Below are positions 16,894-27,236 of a DNA stretch of 64,000 nucleotides, in pieces. A program made the translations under genes and the position numbers. The stretch comes from Muribaculaceae bacterium (lineage in GTDB: Bacteria; Bacteroidota; Bacteroidia; Bacteroidales; Muribaculaceae), in the NCBI GenBank assembly GCA_022508985.1, contig JAFLUA010000011.1:1-64000 (forward strand), in the 5' to 3' direction. The notes below the pieces were generated by a model. It was not told the origin of the DNA and did no database searches. It was given only the letters and a program-made list of their open reading frames with translations. Every line of letters starts with the position of its first letter. Position 1 is the stretch's first letter.

Positions 16894-18504
16894 ATGAAAA
16901 CTACAATATACGCAACAATAGCCTTTGCCGCACTATTGCCAACGGCAGCAATGGCACAGAGCGCCATCGACGCCTATAACATTACCCCGACAGAACTTCG
17001 CGGTTCGGCACGCTTCGTGTCGATGGGTGGTGCCTTCACCTCTCTTGGCGGTGATATTTCGTGTATGACGCAAAACCCGGCAGGTCTCGGCATCTATCGC
17101 TCCAGTGATATCGGGCTATCGTTCGACATCACCATGCGCAAGTATAAATCGGAAGCTAATGGCGGCATCGATAAAAATTCGGAGACAGGAGCAAAATTCG
17201 ACAACTTCGGATATGTGGGTGTCTCTAATCGCTCCGGCGCTCTGCGCGCTATTCAATGGGGTGTTAGCTACAATCGTTTGGCGTCATTCGACCGTCTTTC
17301 ATCGGGATATGTCAACCCGACAAACACCTCTCTGTCTAATTATATCGCTTCATATACCAACGGTACCGACTCTTACGATCTGATACTCGAAAACGGCTAC
17401 AACCCGTTTACCGATTCCGATGCCGATTGGCTGTCGGCACTCGCTTATAATTCTTATATGATAAGCAATGACATTAGCGACACCAGCTATGCCGGCCTAC
17501 ATCGAGGTAGTGCCGTTGGCGATGCCGAATATAGCATACGCGAACGAGGATATAGCGACGAATACAACATTGATTTCTCCGGCAATGTGTCCGATATGTT
17601 TTTCTGGGGCATAGGACTTGGTATTGTTGATATGCAATATTCACGCGACGCCGGCTATAACGAAAGCATTGAAAACGGATATGTTTACGACACCCGCAAT
17701 GATCGGCTTAGCAATGGCAATGCATTCTTCGACTTATATAACTACCAACATATCAGCGGCACAGGTGCCAATCTTAAATTTGGCGTGATTGTGCGCCCAA
17801 TTGAAATGTTGCGCGTAGGAGCCGCCATTCACACTCCCACATGGATGCATCTGGTGCATAGTGGTTTCAGTGGCGTTGACTACACATACACTCCCAACAA
17901 TAACGCCAATCTCACTTATAGCGGTAACGTTGAAACGCCCAACTATGAGTACACCTCTAAACTCAACACGCCATGGCGATTCATGCTTGGTGCATCGGTT
18001 GTACTCGGCACAAAGGCGATTATCAGTGCCGACTATGAGCGCGTGGCTTACAATAATATGTCGCTTAAAGAACAGAGCTACGGCCGTTGGGGCGGTTATG
18101 TTGAAAACAGCTATGCCAACTCCGACATAAAAGACTATTTCAAAGCCGCCGATATTTTCCGCGTGGGCGCTGAGCTCAGGCTTCTGCCATCGTTAAGCGT
18201 ACGTGCCGGCTACAACATACAGATGTCGGCTGTAAAAGAAGGCGTTCGTAATGCCAATTCAACGACAATGATATACACGAGCGGCACGGAACCTTCGTAC
18301 ACATTCTACAACGACACTCAAAATATTACTGTCGGTCTCGGCTACCGCTACCGTTCATGGTATATCGACGCCGCATTCCAACACACCACACAATCGGGAA
18401 CATACCACGCTTATACTCCCTTTGCTGGTGCAGGACACACTCCGTCGGCAAATATCACAAATACATATAACAACATCGTAATCTCAACAGGCATCAGATT
18501 CTAA
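16894..18504 (+). CDS. Outer-membrane OmpP1/FadL-like transport protein
   Basis: I place the start at the ATG at 16894, giving 536 aa. This start opens a clean signal peptide (MKTTIYATIAFAALLPTAAMA), whereas the longer reading frame from 16567 lies inside the preceding gene. The mature protein begins with a FadL/OmpP1-type segment, RGSARFVSMGGAFTSLGGDI then QNPAGLGIYR. It continues in amphipathic beta strands to a C-terminal strand ending in ISTGIRF, with the terminal Phe usual for outer-membrane barrels. Relatives take up hydrophobic compounds; the ligand here is unknown. The stop overlaps the next ATG by one base. Confidence 0.82.
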   Translation: MKTTIYATIAFAALLPTAAMAQSAIDAYNITPTELRGSARFVSMGGAFTSLGGDISCMTQNPAGLGIYRSSDIGLSFDITMRKYKSEANGGIDKNSETGAKFDNFGYVGVSNRSGALRAIQWGVSYNRLASFDRLSSGYVNPTNTSLSNYIASYTNGTDSYDLILENGYNPFTDSDADWLSALAYNSYMISNDISDTSYAGLHRGSAVGDAEYSIRERGYSDEYNIDFSGNVSDMFFWGIGLGIVDMQYSRDAGYNESIENGYVYDTRNDRLSNGNAFFDLYNYQHISGTGANLKFGVIVRPIEMLRVGAAIHTPTWMHLVHSGFSGVDYTYTPNNNANLTYSGNVETPNYEYTSKLNTPWRFMLGASVVLGTKAIISADYERVAYNNMSLKEQSYGRWGGYVENSYANSDIKDYFKAADIFRVGAELRLLPSLSVRAGYNIQMSAVKEGVRNANSTTMIYTSGTEPSYTFYNDTQNITVGLGYRYRSWYIDAAFQHTTQSGTYHAYTPFAGAGHTPSANITNTYNNIVISTGIRF

Positions 18505-18935
18505 TGGCGCTATATCAATCTTATCGTAGAAACAAGTATAAGATACCATTTAACATCCTTACTCCGGTTAATCCGATAGTAAACAAATACATACACACTA
18601 TTCCTGAGAAATATCGCAATAACCCCGGGCTCATGGACTTTCTCGTTCGCTTGGCCCCGAAGATTTATGAGAGTGGCGAAATAGGCGCGGGGGTAAATCC
18701 GTTCTACAAGATTATAGAGATTTTAGGGGCCGACAAGCTCTATTACTCAAATCTGCAGAAGATTAAAGAATATTATAACGTCGATATAATCCGTTACCTC
18801 ACTCAAGACAACCTGGTTGAGTATTATGTCGACTACCCTTGCTATTGCGCAGCCGACCTTAAGAATGCATTAGGAGAAAGGCGAAACATCACCGATAGCA
18901 ACACTCTCGTATCGATACTTTCAGGCATCGTTTAA
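18504..18935 (+). CDS. Conserved-looking small protein of unknown function
   Basis: This 143-aa protein begins at an ATG that shares one base with the preceding stop (TAATG), a strong sign of coupling. It has no signal peptide or membrane segment. It is rich in Tyr, Asn, Ile and Lys, with a probable helical body (NPGLMDFLVRLAPKIYESGE, then YYSNLQKIKEYYNVDIIRYL) and Cys residues in YPCYCAADL. I recognise no family. Its place behind an outer-membrane barrel may only reflect cotranscription. A perfect hairpin at the stop codon probably ends the transcript. Confidence 0.7.
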   Translation: MALYQSYRRNKYKIPFNILTPVNPIVNKYIHTIPEKYRNNPGLMDFLVRLAPKIYESGEIGAGVNPFYKIIEILGADKLYYSNLQKIKEYYNVDIIRYLTQDNLVEYYVDYPCYCAADLKNALGERRNITDSNTLVSILSGIV

Positions 18936-18956
18936 CGCCGATTATGAATCGGCGTT
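18934..18956. terminator. Perfect hairpin between convergent genes
   Basis: AACGCCGATT (18934-18943) and AATCGGCGTT (18947-18956) form a perfect 10-bp stem with a 3-nt loop. It begins within the stop codon of the 143-aa gene and ends 9 bp before the end of the convergent phosphatase gene. No T-run follows on either strand. It could still serve both directions. Confidence 0.5.
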
Positions 18957-18965
18957 GACGCTCGG

Positions 18966-20246
18966 CTATTGGGCATAAAGAGGTATACAATTTGTCATAT
19001 ACCGACGAACCTCTCCCCAGGGATAATATATCTCATCATCGCCCTTACGCAATTTCATCGGTTTTTCATTCAAATCTAATCGCACGTAGTATTTGCCCGA
19101 GTTAACGGCCTTGAATACTACCAGTTGCAGGTTTGCGGCCATCGGTATCACATCGAAATCGCACCATTGACCGGCTACTGTGTCGAAATAGTTTGTGAGA
19201 TAGTAGCAACCCGGCAGGCGTAGCAATGAGACTATCGGTAAAACTGTTTCGCCATGACCGAAACGCAATACGGCAACCGTCTCAGAATCTTCGCCATTGA
19301 CAAAAGCATCGGTCGTCTCGATAAGATTTAACAACAAGTCGGAAGCGATATCAGCCGGTACTGTCGATATCGTAGATGCTGTGCGCTGCAGATACTGCCG
19401 TAAATTAAAGCAGCTCCACAATGCATTAGCCTCATCTACTGTAAAATATGTGGCAAGTGCCGGCGCAAGGCTCATTGCCGGAAGCCCTGCAATAACATAA
19501 TACTCTGTTATGGCAAGATTTTTTTCTTCGTCTTCGTTTTCGTACTCATATCCTTCTCCGAGTACTCTATGAATTGCCGATACCGGACATACGGCATTGA
19601 AATAATTGTCATACGTTTCCTTCCATGGTTTTTCTTCAGTGAACTCGAGATAGGCCTTGTCTACATCGAAAGGACGCATCTGCGACGAATTCTCCCTGCC
19701 GGTAGAAGTCGAAAACGATAAGCGATTATTCATCCTGTCGAGCTGATGCACAAAAGAAAACATACTCATCATCGAGCGGGGCGAATATGATGACAAAGCC
19801 TTGATATGAGCGCCATCGCTGAACACTTTCGTATAGTTGTAATACATCCTGGTGGCTATATTTGCCTGCTCTGCCATCCCAAGAGAATCAAGAGCTCCCC
19901 AGCGCCCATTACTTAAAGCTATCACCTCATTGTTAAGCTTTTGCAGATTACGACCCAGCGCCGTGATAGTGCCGGTGGCTTCGGCTTTGGCAAGTGCCTT
20001 CTGAAGCGTTAGACAATACACCGACGATGCCGGATAACGTGAGCCATGACGCCCTACATGATTGATAAATACAGGCACTAAGGTGTCGGGGTACGACACA
20101 CTGCTTTCTATTTGAGGATACGGCGTTAATGAGCCCTCACACTGACGCATATCATATTTCGTAGCCATAGGATCGGCAGCGTTCATAGCCGACGGCAACA
20201 ATATCATGGCATAAAACGCCAACCCAATCTTACTTAAAACTCTCAT
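18966..20246 (-). CDS. Histidine-type acid phosphatase (phytase/MINPP-like), exported
   Basis: This 426-aa protein has a signal peptide (about 1-23, ending MNAAD). It carries the histidine acid phosphatase signature NHVGRHGSRYP near residue 60, where the first His is the phospho-acceptor. A C-terminal FGHGETVLP (about 330) fills the HAE/HD proton-donor position with an HGE form as in MINPP-type enzymes. The family removes phosphate from inositol phosphates or other phosphoesters, so a periplasmic or surface phytase role is plausible. The substrate is not provable here. It is convergent with the operon that ends at 18935. Confidence 0.85.
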   Translation of the reverse strand: MRVLSKIGLAFYAMILLPSAMNAADPMATKYDMRQCEGSLTPYPQIESSVSYPDTLVPVFINHVGRHGSRYPASSVYCLTLQKALAKAEATGTITALGRNLQKLNNEVIALSNGRWGALDSLGMAEQANIATRMYYNYTKVFSDGAHIKALSSYSPRSMMSMFSFVHQLDRMNNRLSFSTSTGRENSSQMRPFDVDKAYLEFTEEKPWKETYDNYFNAVCPVSAIHRVLGEGYEYENEDEEKNLAITEYYVIAGLPAMSLAPALATYFTVDEANALWSCFNLRQYLQRTASTISTVPADIASDLLLNLIETTDAFVNGEDSETVAVLRFGHGETVLPIVSLLRLPGCYYLTNYFDTVAGQWCDFDVIPMAANLQLVVFKAVNSGKYYVRLDLNEKPMKLRKGDDEIYYPWGEVRRYMTNCIPLYAQ

Positions 20247-20324
20247 TCTGTACTTATTAAACTAAAAATTCTATCGTAATCGACCTTCGACACAAGCTAT
20301 ATTTTGCCGAATCCTTTACGACAA

Positions 20325-20332
20325 CAAAAATA
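20325..20332 (-). promoter_or_regulatory. -7 promoter element of the acid phosphatase gene
   Basis: On the minus strand TATTTTTG (20332-20325) fits TAnnTTTG. It lies about 80 bp upstream of the ATG at 20246. No TTG is found at the matching -33 position. Confidence 0.4.
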
Positions 20333-20413
20333 CAATTAATTTCTCACATTAAGAAATCCGGCAAAAATTAGGAGTAGAAGGTCGTATCGAAGGATCGCAC
20401 ATCAAATATTATT

Positions 20414-20444
20414 TTGTGGCAGTGCCATTTTTTTGCTATATTTG
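20414..20444 (+). promoter_or_regulatory. Promoter of the small membrane protein-dxs-trk operon
   Basis: TTG (20414-20416) and TATATTTG (20437-20444) are exactly 20 bp apart. The first ATG of the operon (20475) is 30 bp downstream. This supports the 55-aa gene at 20475 as the first cistron. Confidence 0.75.
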
Positions 20445-20474
20445 CAATTCAAGACTATTATATAAGCATCAATA

Positions 20475-20642
20475 ATGAACACTTCGGTTATTATCCGCTT
20501 TTTGATTTTGGGGCTGTTGTGGCTCGGCTTAGTAGGATATATTCTACTACACACACAATTCACTCTATACATTGCGTTTATAATCGTTGCATCGGCAATC
20601 ATTATTTTTGTGCCAATGTATAAAAAGTATGTCAAGAAATGA
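20475..20642 (+). CDS. 55-aa membrane protein with two transmembrane segments
   Basis: A short reading frame (55 aa) starts 30 bp after a full promoter and stops in an ATGA overlap with dxs. The product is [18 protein letters not shown], then VGYILLHTQ, a second hydrophobic run [16 protein letters not shown], and the basic end PMYKKYVKK. That is two transmembrane helices with a positively charged, presumably cytoplasmic, C-terminus. I recognise no family. Promoter position, coupling to dxs and a membrane-protein-like sequence make it a real gene. A role linked to dxs or to the Trk potassium system downstream is possible but unsupported. Confidence 0.75.
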   Translation: MNTSVIIRFLILGLLWLGLVGYILLHTQFTLYIAFIIVASAIIIFVPMYKKYVKK

Positions 20643-22576
20643 GCGAACAGGCTATCGATATTACAGATACACCACTACTTTCGTCTATCGAAAGTCCTGA
20701 CGATTTACGCAAACTGTCGGTAGAACAGCTACCGCAGGTGTGCGACGAAATACGCCGCTACCTCATCCGTTCTCTATCAGAAACACCGGGGCACTTCGCT
20801 TCAAGTATGGGCACCGTAGAGCTAACAGTAGCTCTACATTATGTGTTTAATACTCCCTACGACCGCCTCGTGTGGGATGTCGGGCACCAGGCCTACGGCC
20901 ACAAATTACTTACAGGCCGCCGCAATCGTTTCGCAACTTTACGCCAAATGGGTGGCATCAGCGGCTTCCCCAACCCGGAGGAAAGCGAATACGATTCTTT
21001 CTCGGCAGGTCACGCGTCTAATTCTATCTCGGCGGCCCTCGGCATGGCTATAGCATCGCGCATTAAAGGGGAGCAACCGCGGCGCAACGTTGTGGCCATT
21101 ATCGGCGACGCCTCAATAGGCGGCGGGCTTGCTTTCGAAGGTCTTAACAATGCCGCTAATACTCCAAACAATCTGCTTATAATACTCAACGACAACGACA
21201 TGTCGATTGACCGCAATGTTGGAGCTTTACGGTCGAACTTAGCTCACATCACAACGTCGCGCTTTTATAACGATATTCGATATAAATTGTTTAAGTTGTT
21301 CAAAAAGTGTGGTTTGGTAACCGAACATAGCCGCGGGGCCTTACTGCGCTTCAACAATAGTCTGAAGTCGTTGATATCACGACAGCAAAATATTTTTGAA
21401 GGCCTCAACATACGCTATTTCGGCCCATTCGAGGGCCACGACGTGGCTACGATAGTGCGTGTACTATCCGACATACGCGACATGGACGGGCCCCGAATTC
21501 TTCACTTGCGCACGACAAAGGGCAAGGGCTATGCACCGGCCGAAGCTAACCCCTCGGTATGGCATGCGCCGGGCCGTTTCAATCCGGAGAATGGCGAGCG
21601 AGCCGAAGAGACAAGTTCCAACGACAAGCCTATCAAATATCAAGACGTATTCGGCAACACCTTGCTCGAACTCGCCGAAAAGAATCCTGCCATAGTAGGC
21701 ATAACAGCAGCCATGCTGTCGGGAACATCTGTGTCGACAATGAAAGCGGCTTTGCCCGAGCGCGTGTTCGACGTAGGCATCTCCGAAGGCCACGCCGTAA
21801 CATTTGCCGGTGGCCTCGCCAAAGACGGCATGCGCCCCTTCGTTGCGATATACTCCAGCTTCCTACAGCGTGCCTACGACCATATAATACACGACGTTGC
21901 GCTTCAGCAGCTACCCGTAACGTTCTGCATCGACCGTGCGGGTCTTGTAGGCGAAGACGGAGCGACACACCACGGCGCTTTCGACTTGGCCTATATGCGC
22001 ACAGTTCCCGGCATGATAGTATCATCGGGGCGCAATGAGCACTACCTTCGCAACCTAATGTTCACGGCTCAAAACACCACGAGCGGGCCGTTTGCCATAC
22101 GATATCCTCGCGGCGCCGGCAACATTGTCGATTGGCATAACGAGATGCATACTCTGCCAGTAGGCAAAGGCGAGCGTCTTGTCGATGGAAATGATATTGC
22201 AGTGTTGACTATAGGCCCTATTGCCGACGAGGCTGCTAAAGCTGTCGCTGAAGCTCGGGCCAAAGGCATCGATGTGGCTCATTACGATATGATATTCCTA
22301 AAGCCCATTGATGAAGATATTTTGCGCGAAGTGGCTGCTAAAAAATGCTCTATAATTACCGTCGAAGACGGCACCATCGAGGGCGGCCTTGGTAGCGCCA
22401 TTGCCGAGTGGCTCACAGAGTACGGATACGGCGATATACGAGTTCACCGACTCGGAATTCCCGACAAGTTTATAACACAAGGCACACCCGCGCAACTTCG
22501 TAAACTATGTGGCTTTGACGCCGATAGTATCCTCAACGCTATTAGTTCTTTATCCTCAAAAAAGACCCAACAATGA
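20639..22576 (+). CDS. dxs: 1-deoxy-D-xylulose-5-phosphate synthase
   Basis: This 645-aa thiamine-diphosphate enzyme condenses pyruvate and glyceraldehyde 3-phosphate, the first step of the MEP isoprenoid pathway (also feeding thiamine and pyridoxal synthesis). The N-terminal domain has [11 protein letters not shown] and the ThDP/Mg motif [17 protein letters not shown] (about 160-176). The middle transketolase-like domain has [15 protein letters not shown] and [20 protein letters not shown]. The C-terminal domain has [15 protein letters not shown]. The length is normal. It overlaps the 55-aa gene upstream and trkA downstream by 4 bp each. Confidence 0.97.
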   Translation: MSEQAIDITDTPLLSSIESPDDLRKLSVEQLPQVCDEIRRYLIRSLSETPGHFASSMGTVELTVALHYVFNTPYDRLVWDVGHQAYGHKLLTGRRNRFATLRQMGGISGFPNPEESEYDSFSAGHASNSISAALGMAIASRIKGEQPRRNVVAIIGDASIGGGLAFEGLNNAANTPNNLLIILNDNDMSIDRNVGALRSNLAHITTSRFYNDIRYKLFKLFKKCGLVTEHSRGALLRFNNSLKSLISRQQNIFEGLNIRYFGPFEGHDVATIVRVLSDIRDMDGPRILHLRTTKGKGYAPAEANPSVWHAPGRFNPENGERAEETSSNDKPIKYQDVFGNTLLELAEKNPAIVGITAAMLSGTSVSTMKAALPERVFDVGISEGHAVTFAGGLAKDGMRPFVAIYSSFLQRAYDHIIHDVALQQLPVTFCIDRAGLVGEDGATHHGAFDLAYMRTVPGMIVSSGRNEHYLRNLMFTAQNTTSGPFAIRYPRGAGNIVDWHNEMHTLPVGKGERLVDGNDIAVLTIGPIADEAAKAVAEARAKGIDVAHYDMIFLKPIDEDILREVAAKKCSIITVEDGTIEGGLGSAIAEWLTEYGYGDIRVHRLGIPDKFITQGTPAQLRKLCGFDADSILNAISSLSSKKTQQ

Positions 22577-23907
22577 AGATAGTAATCGCCGGAGCCGGAG
22601 AAGTAGGCTCGCATTTAGCAAAGCTGTTATCTAACGAGGAGCAAGACATAACACTCATCGATGCCGATGCCGAGCGCCTTTCGATGCTCGACGCCAACTA
22701 CAACTTGATGACGTATACGGGCAACCCCACTTCATTCTTCTCACAACGCGAAGCCGGTGTGGCCCGGTGCGACCTGTTTATCGCCGTAACACCGTATGAA
22801 TCAAACAACATAGTGGCTTGCTCGATTGCCAAAAGCCTTGGTGCGAAAAGGACCGTTGCTCGTATCGACTCTTACGACTTTATGAACCCCGAAAATACAG
22901 CGCTCGTAAAGCAAATGGGTGTCGACCGCGTCATTTATCCAGAGCACTACGCCGCGCAAGAAATCATTATGGCGTTGAGACATACTTGGGCTCGAAATTG
23001 GTTTGAACTTCACGATGGTCAGATTATTCTTGTTGGCGTAAAGTTACGCAAGGGTGCGCCTATCGAGGGCATGAAGCTACGCGACTTCGCTTATTCCAAC
23101 CGTAATTTCCACGTTTCGGCAATAAAACGAAACCACGAAACCATCATACCACGCGGCGACCACAGCCTCGAAGATGGCGACACGGTATACTTTACTACCA
23201 CACGCGACAATATCGACGAACTGATTGAGCTTACCGGCAAAACTCAACACCAAATTAAGCGTGTGCTCATTATGGGCGGGTCGAATATAGCTGTGCGCCT
23301 GGTAAAAAGCGCCCACGAAGAATTCCGTTTCAAAATAATAGAAAACGACCTCGAGATTTGCCGTAAACTGCCTCAGAAGTGCCCCGATTGTGATATCATA
23401 CATGGCGATGCACGTGAGATAGAAGTTCTTAACGACGCCGGCATTTCCGATATTGATGCATTTGTAGCGCTCACGCCAAGCAGTGAAACAAATATTTTCA
23501 CATGTCTCACCGCTAAGGAGCTCGGCGTAAAGAAGACAGTGGCCAATGTTGAAAACATACAATTCATCGCACAGGCCGAAAACCTCAATATCGGCACGGT
23601 GATAAACAAAAAACTGCTTGCCTCGAGCACTATCTTCCAGCTGTTGCTCGATGCCGATTCATCGACAGCAAAGTGCCTCGCTCTGGCCGATGCCGAAGTG
23701 GCTGAGCTCGAAGCAAAAGTCGATTCGAAAATTACGCGACACCCCGTCAAAGATCTCAATCTACCACACAACCTAACTCTTGCCGGGCTCATTCGCAACG
23801 ATGAAGGCATGCTCATCACAGGTAATACACACATCCAGGCCGGCGACAGAGTGCTCGTCTTCTGTCTAAGCGGCTCACTGAATAAAATCGAACGTTTATT
23901 TTCGTAG
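22573..23907 (+). CDS. trkA: Trk potassium uptake regulatory subunit TrkA
   Basis: This 444-aa cytoplasmic protein is built of two RCK repeats, each a Rossmann domain followed by a TrkA_C domain. The first has the NAD-binding [13 protein letters not shown] (about 6-18). The second has [15 protein letters not shown] (about 233-247), a looser glycine motif. TrkA binds nucleotides and gates the TrkH channel. It overlaps dxs by 4 bp (ATGA) and is followed by trkH with one base between them, so subunit coupling is tight. Confidence 0.95.
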   Translation: MKIVIAGAGEVGSHLAKLLSNEEQDITLIDADAERLSMLDANYNLMTYTGNPTSFFSQREAGVARCDLFIAVTPYESNNIVACSIAKSLGAKRTVARIDSYDFMNPENTALVKQMGVDRVIYPEHYAAQEIIMALRHTWARNWFELHDGQIILVGVKLRKGAPIEGMKLRDFAYSNRNFHVSAIKRNHETIIPRGDHSLEDGDTVYFTTTRDNIDELIELTGKTQHQIKRVLIMGGSNIAVRLVKSAHEEFRFKIIENDLEICRKLPQKCPDCDIIHGDAREIEVLNDAGISDIDAFVALTPSSETNIFTCLTAKELGVKKTVANVENIQFIAQAENLNIGTVINKKLLASSTIFQLLLDADSSTAKCLALADAEVAELEAKVDSKITRHPVKDLNLPHNLTLAGLIRNDEGMLITGNTHIQAGDRVLVFCLSGSLNKIERLFS

Positions 23908-23908
23908 T

Positions 23909-25396
23909 ATGTCGTTTGCAAGTATAGTATCATATCGCCTTGTTAATTTGCGTATGCTACTGCGCATAGTAGGTTGGCTTCTTATTATCGAAGCTTTATT
24001 CCTTATTGTGCCAACCATAACCTGCATCTACTACCACGAGCAAGATTGGATTCCCTTTGCCTCGACGGCAGTGCTAACGTTATGCGCCGGTCTATTACTT
24101 GCCTTCCGGTCGCGGCCGACAAGTCAAAGCATGGGTAAGCGCGATGGTTATTTGCTCACGGCCTTAGTATGGATTGTATTTTCGTTTTTCGGCCTTATTC
24201 CTTTTTTGTTTTGTACTCAACCACTTAACTATAGCGATGCCTTCTTTGAAGCGATTTCAGGCTTCACCACTACCGGCGCCACTGTAATCACCAATGTCGA
24301 CAACATGAGCCACGGCATTCATATATGGCGTGCCATGATGCAGTGGATAGGCGGAATGGGTATTATATTATTTACCTTGGCGGTAATACCAATGCTCAAC
24401 CACTCCGGCGGAATCCAGATGTTTAACGCGGAGGTTACGGGCATCACACACGACAAAATAAGCCCGCGAATAAGTCAGACCGCTAAAATTCTATGGCTCA
24501 TTTATCTATCTCTGACACTGACTCTTATCCTGCTGCTATGGGCAGGGCCCATGGGCTTGTTCGATAGTATTTGCCACGCCTTCGGCACCATCTCAACCGG
24601 TGGTTATTCATCTCACGCCGACGGCATTATCGGGTGGTACGACTCGGTATACGTAAAAGTTGTGATAATAATTTTTATGTTTATCGGAGGCGTTAATTTC
24701 ACTCTTATCTACAAGTGTGTCAGAGGTAAATGGCGTGAGTTGTGGAAAAATGAGGTGTTGCGGGCATATATAAGCATTATCGCAATTATGCTGCTATTCT
24801 TCATTGTAAGCATAGTATTCGGCGGTAAAACCGAAAATTGGGAGAGTGTGACAATCGACCCACTATTCCAAGTTGTATCTACAATAACATCGACAGGGTT
24901 TACCGCCATCGATTTTTCGGAGTGGGGTCCTTTTGTCCTTTCGCTAACATTTGTAATGATGTTTTTCGGGGCGTGCGCAGGCTCTACTACCGGTGGTGCT
25001 AAAATCGACCGTATTCTTTACCTCTTCAAGAATGCCAACAATGAAATTTACCGGTGCGTATACCCTAACGCCATAAAGTCGGTAAAACTAAACGGCCGTG
25101 CCGTCAACCCCGACCTCGTAACAAAAGTGATTGCGTTCTTGTGCATTTATATGCTGCTTATAGTCGTTGGCGGAGCTTTGATATCGGCTTGCGGCGTGCC
25201 TATTATCGATGCCTTCTTCTCGTCGTTTTCATGTATAACCAATGTGGGATTTGGCGCAGGCATAACGGGCTATGGACACTCTTTCAGCATGTTACCCGAC
25301 ACGGCGAAATGGATTTTATCACTCCTTATGCTCACCGGACGTCTCGAAATATTTACTATTATGGTATTGTTTACCCCTGCTTTCTGGAGACGATGA
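23909..25396 (+). CDS. trkH: Trk potassium uptake channel subunit TrkH
   Basis: This 495-aa integral membrane protein has about ten or more hydrophobic segments and four pore-loop filter sequences. These are SGFTTTGATVI (about 115-125), FGTISTGGYSSH (about 228-239), TSTGFTAIDF (about 328-337) and TNVGFGAGITG (about 445-455). These SxGF/TxGG-type loops line the K+ pathway of the TrkH/KtrB superfamily. Its gene follows trkA directly, the usual partner. Confidence 0.95.
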   Translation: MSFASIVSYRLVNLRMLLRIVGWLLIIEALFLIVPTITCIYYHEQDWIPFASTAVLTLCAGLLLAFRSRPTSQSMGKRDGYLLTALVWIVFSFFGLIPFLFCTQPLNYSDAFFEAISGFTTTGATVITNVDNMSHGIHIWRAMMQWIGGMGIILFTLAVIPMLNHSGGIQMFNAEVTGITHDKISPRISQTAKILWLIYLSLTLTLILLLWAGPMGLFDSICHAFGTISTGGYSSHADGIIGWYDSVYVKVVIIIFMFIGGVNFTLIYKCVRGKWRELWKNEVLRAYISIIAIMLLFFIVSIVFGGKTENWESVTIDPLFQVVSTITSTGFTAIDFSEWGPFVLSLTFVMMFFGACAGSTTGGAKIDRILYLFKNANNEIYRCVYPNAIKSVKLNGRAVNPDLVTKVIAFLCIYMLLIVVGGALISACGVPIIDAFFSSFSCITNVGFGAGITGYGHSFSMLPDTAKWILSLLMLTGRLEIFTIMVLFTPAFWRR

Positions 25397-25436
25397 TACC
25401 TTTATTAATACCGACAAATAAAAAGAAAATAACGAT

Positions 25437-27224
25437 ATGAATACTCAAATCTCCGAAAGACTTGCTGCTTTCCGCAAATTGATGACAGAACGCGGCGTTG
25501 CGGCCGCTATCGTACCTCAGGCCGACCCGCACCAAGGCGAATACCTTGCGCCACACTGGCAGGTACGACGTTGGCTCTCAGGTTTTACCGGCTCGGCCGG
25601 CGATCTTGTTATTACTCTCGACAAAGCAGCTCTTTGGACCGACTCGAGATACTTCATCCAGGCTGCGCGCCAACTTGAAGGTACGGAAATAACTCTCATG
25701 AAAGATGGGCTTGACGACACGCCGAAAATTGAAGACTTCATTTGTGCCGAAGTGGCTCCCGGGAGCTCTGTCGGGCTCGACGGCATGCTGTTCAACTCAG
25801 AACAAGTGTCATCTTTACGCGATAAGCTAACGGCAAATGGTATCGAACTTGTTACCGACTTCGATGTCATCGATCGTATATGGCTCGACCGGCCAGCTCT
25901 TCCTGATGGCAAAATTTTCATTCACGACTTAAAGTACGCTGGTGAAACGGCTAAAGATAAAATAGCAAAAATATTAGCCGACAGCAAAGGGGCATCTGCC
26001 GTATTTGTGGCTATGCTCGATGACATTGCTTGGACGCTAAATATTCGTTGCAACGATGTGAAACACACACCGGTAGCGACAGCATTCCTATACCTGTCGA
26101 AAGGTGGAAACACACTGTTTATCGACCCGGCGAAACTCAGCGACGAAACAACTTCATATCTCAAATCGCAAGGCGTCGACACAATGCCCTACGATAGTGT
26201 GAAACAATTCCTCTCAGATTTAGGTAGCGACGAGACAGTCCTTGTCGACGCTAAACACACGGCAATGGAGCTTCTCAACATTCTTGACTGCCGCGCTATC
26301 GATGGTGGCACCTCCACTGCTGCCCGCCTTAAATCGGTTAAAAATGACGTTCAACTCGCAGGCGTTCACGCCGCTATGGTACGCGACGGTGTAGCAATGG
26401 TTCGCTCTCTAATGGAAATAGAAGAGAGAATAACGGCCGGCACAACTACTACCGAACTTGATGTCGCCGAGATTTTGCATCGCCAACGCAGTAAAGGTGA
26501 CTTATTTTTCGATGAGAGTTTCGCCACGATAGCCGGATATGGCCCTCATGGAGCTATCGTCCACTACGAGGCTACTGAAGAGACAAGCTCGCAACTTAAG
26601 CCCGAAGGCCTGCTTCTTATCGACTCCGGAGCCCAATATCTCGACGGCACAACCGATATCACACGTACTATTGCCCTTGGCGAGCCTACAGCTCAAGAAA
26701 AGAGAGATTTCACTCTCGTTATGAAAGGCCACATTGCTCTGGCAACGTCGATATTCCCTTCCGGAACTCGTGGTGCTCAACTCGACGCAGTGGCACGTCG
26801 TTTTTTATGGAACAACGGCTTGAGCTATCTACATGGCACAGGCCATGGTGTAGGACACTTCCTGAGCGTTCACGAAGGGCCTCATAGCATACGTCTTAAC
26901 TATGTCGACATACCATTGCTCCCAGGCTCTATAACATCAAACGAACCCGGGCTATATCGTGAAAACATACACGGCATACGCTGCGAAAATCTCGTATTGT
27001 GTCGCGAAGAATTGACCAACGAATTTGGAAAATTCCTTTCGTTTGAAACTTTGACACTTTGTCCCTTCGACCGCAATCTTTTCGATCTGTCTATAATGAC
27101 AGCCGATGAAATTGAATGGGTTGATTCTTATCACGCAACAGTACACGACCGCCTCTATCCGGCTCTCGCCACCGCAGAAGAACGCGCATGGCTTGAGTCG
27201 CACACACAACCTTTAGCAAAATAA
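25437..27224 (+). CDS. M24-family Xaa-Pro aminopeptidase (aminopeptidase P)
   Basis: This 595-aa protein matches the long three-domain aminopeptidase P type: two creatinase-like N-terminal domains (about 1-310) and a C-terminal pita-bread metallopeptidase. Metal-binding residues are visible in LLIDSGAQYLDGTTDIT (two Asp), GTGHGVGHFLSVHEGP (His), TSNEPGLYREN (Glu) and RCENLVLC (Glu). It removes an N-terminal residue preceding proline and normally uses Mn2+. There is no signal peptide, so it acts in the cytoplasm, probably in peptide use. Its start lies 40 bp after trkH. Confidence 0.93.
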   Translation: MNTQISERLAAFRKLMTERGVAAAIVPQADPHQGEYLAPHWQVRRWLSGFTGSAGDLVITLDKAALWTDSRYFIQAARQLEGTEITLMKDGLDDTPKIEDFICAEVAPGSSVGLDGMLFNSEQVSSLRDKLTANGIELVTDFDVIDRIWLDRPALPDGKIFIHDLKYAGETAKDKIAKILADSKGASAVFVAMLDDIAWTLNIRCNDVKHTPVATAFLYLSKGGNTLFIDPAKLSDETTSYLKSQGVDTMPYDSVKQFLSDLGSDETVLVDAKHTAMELLNILDCRAIDGGTSTAARLKSVKNDVQLAGVHAAMVRDGVAMVRSLMEIEERITAGTTTTELDVAEILHRQRSKGDLFFDESFATIAGYGPHGAIVHYEATEETSSQLKPEGLLLIDSGAQYLDGTTDITRTIALGEPTAQEKRDFTLVMKGHIALATSIFPSGTRGAQLDAVARRFLWNNGLSYLHGTGHGVGHFLSVHEGPHSIRLNYVDIPLLPGSITSNEPGLYRENIHGIRCENLVLCREELTNEFGKFLSFETLTLCPFDRNLFDLSIMTADEIEWVDSYHATVHDRLYPALATAEERAWLESHTQPLAK

Positions 27225-27236
27225 CACAGAACTAAA

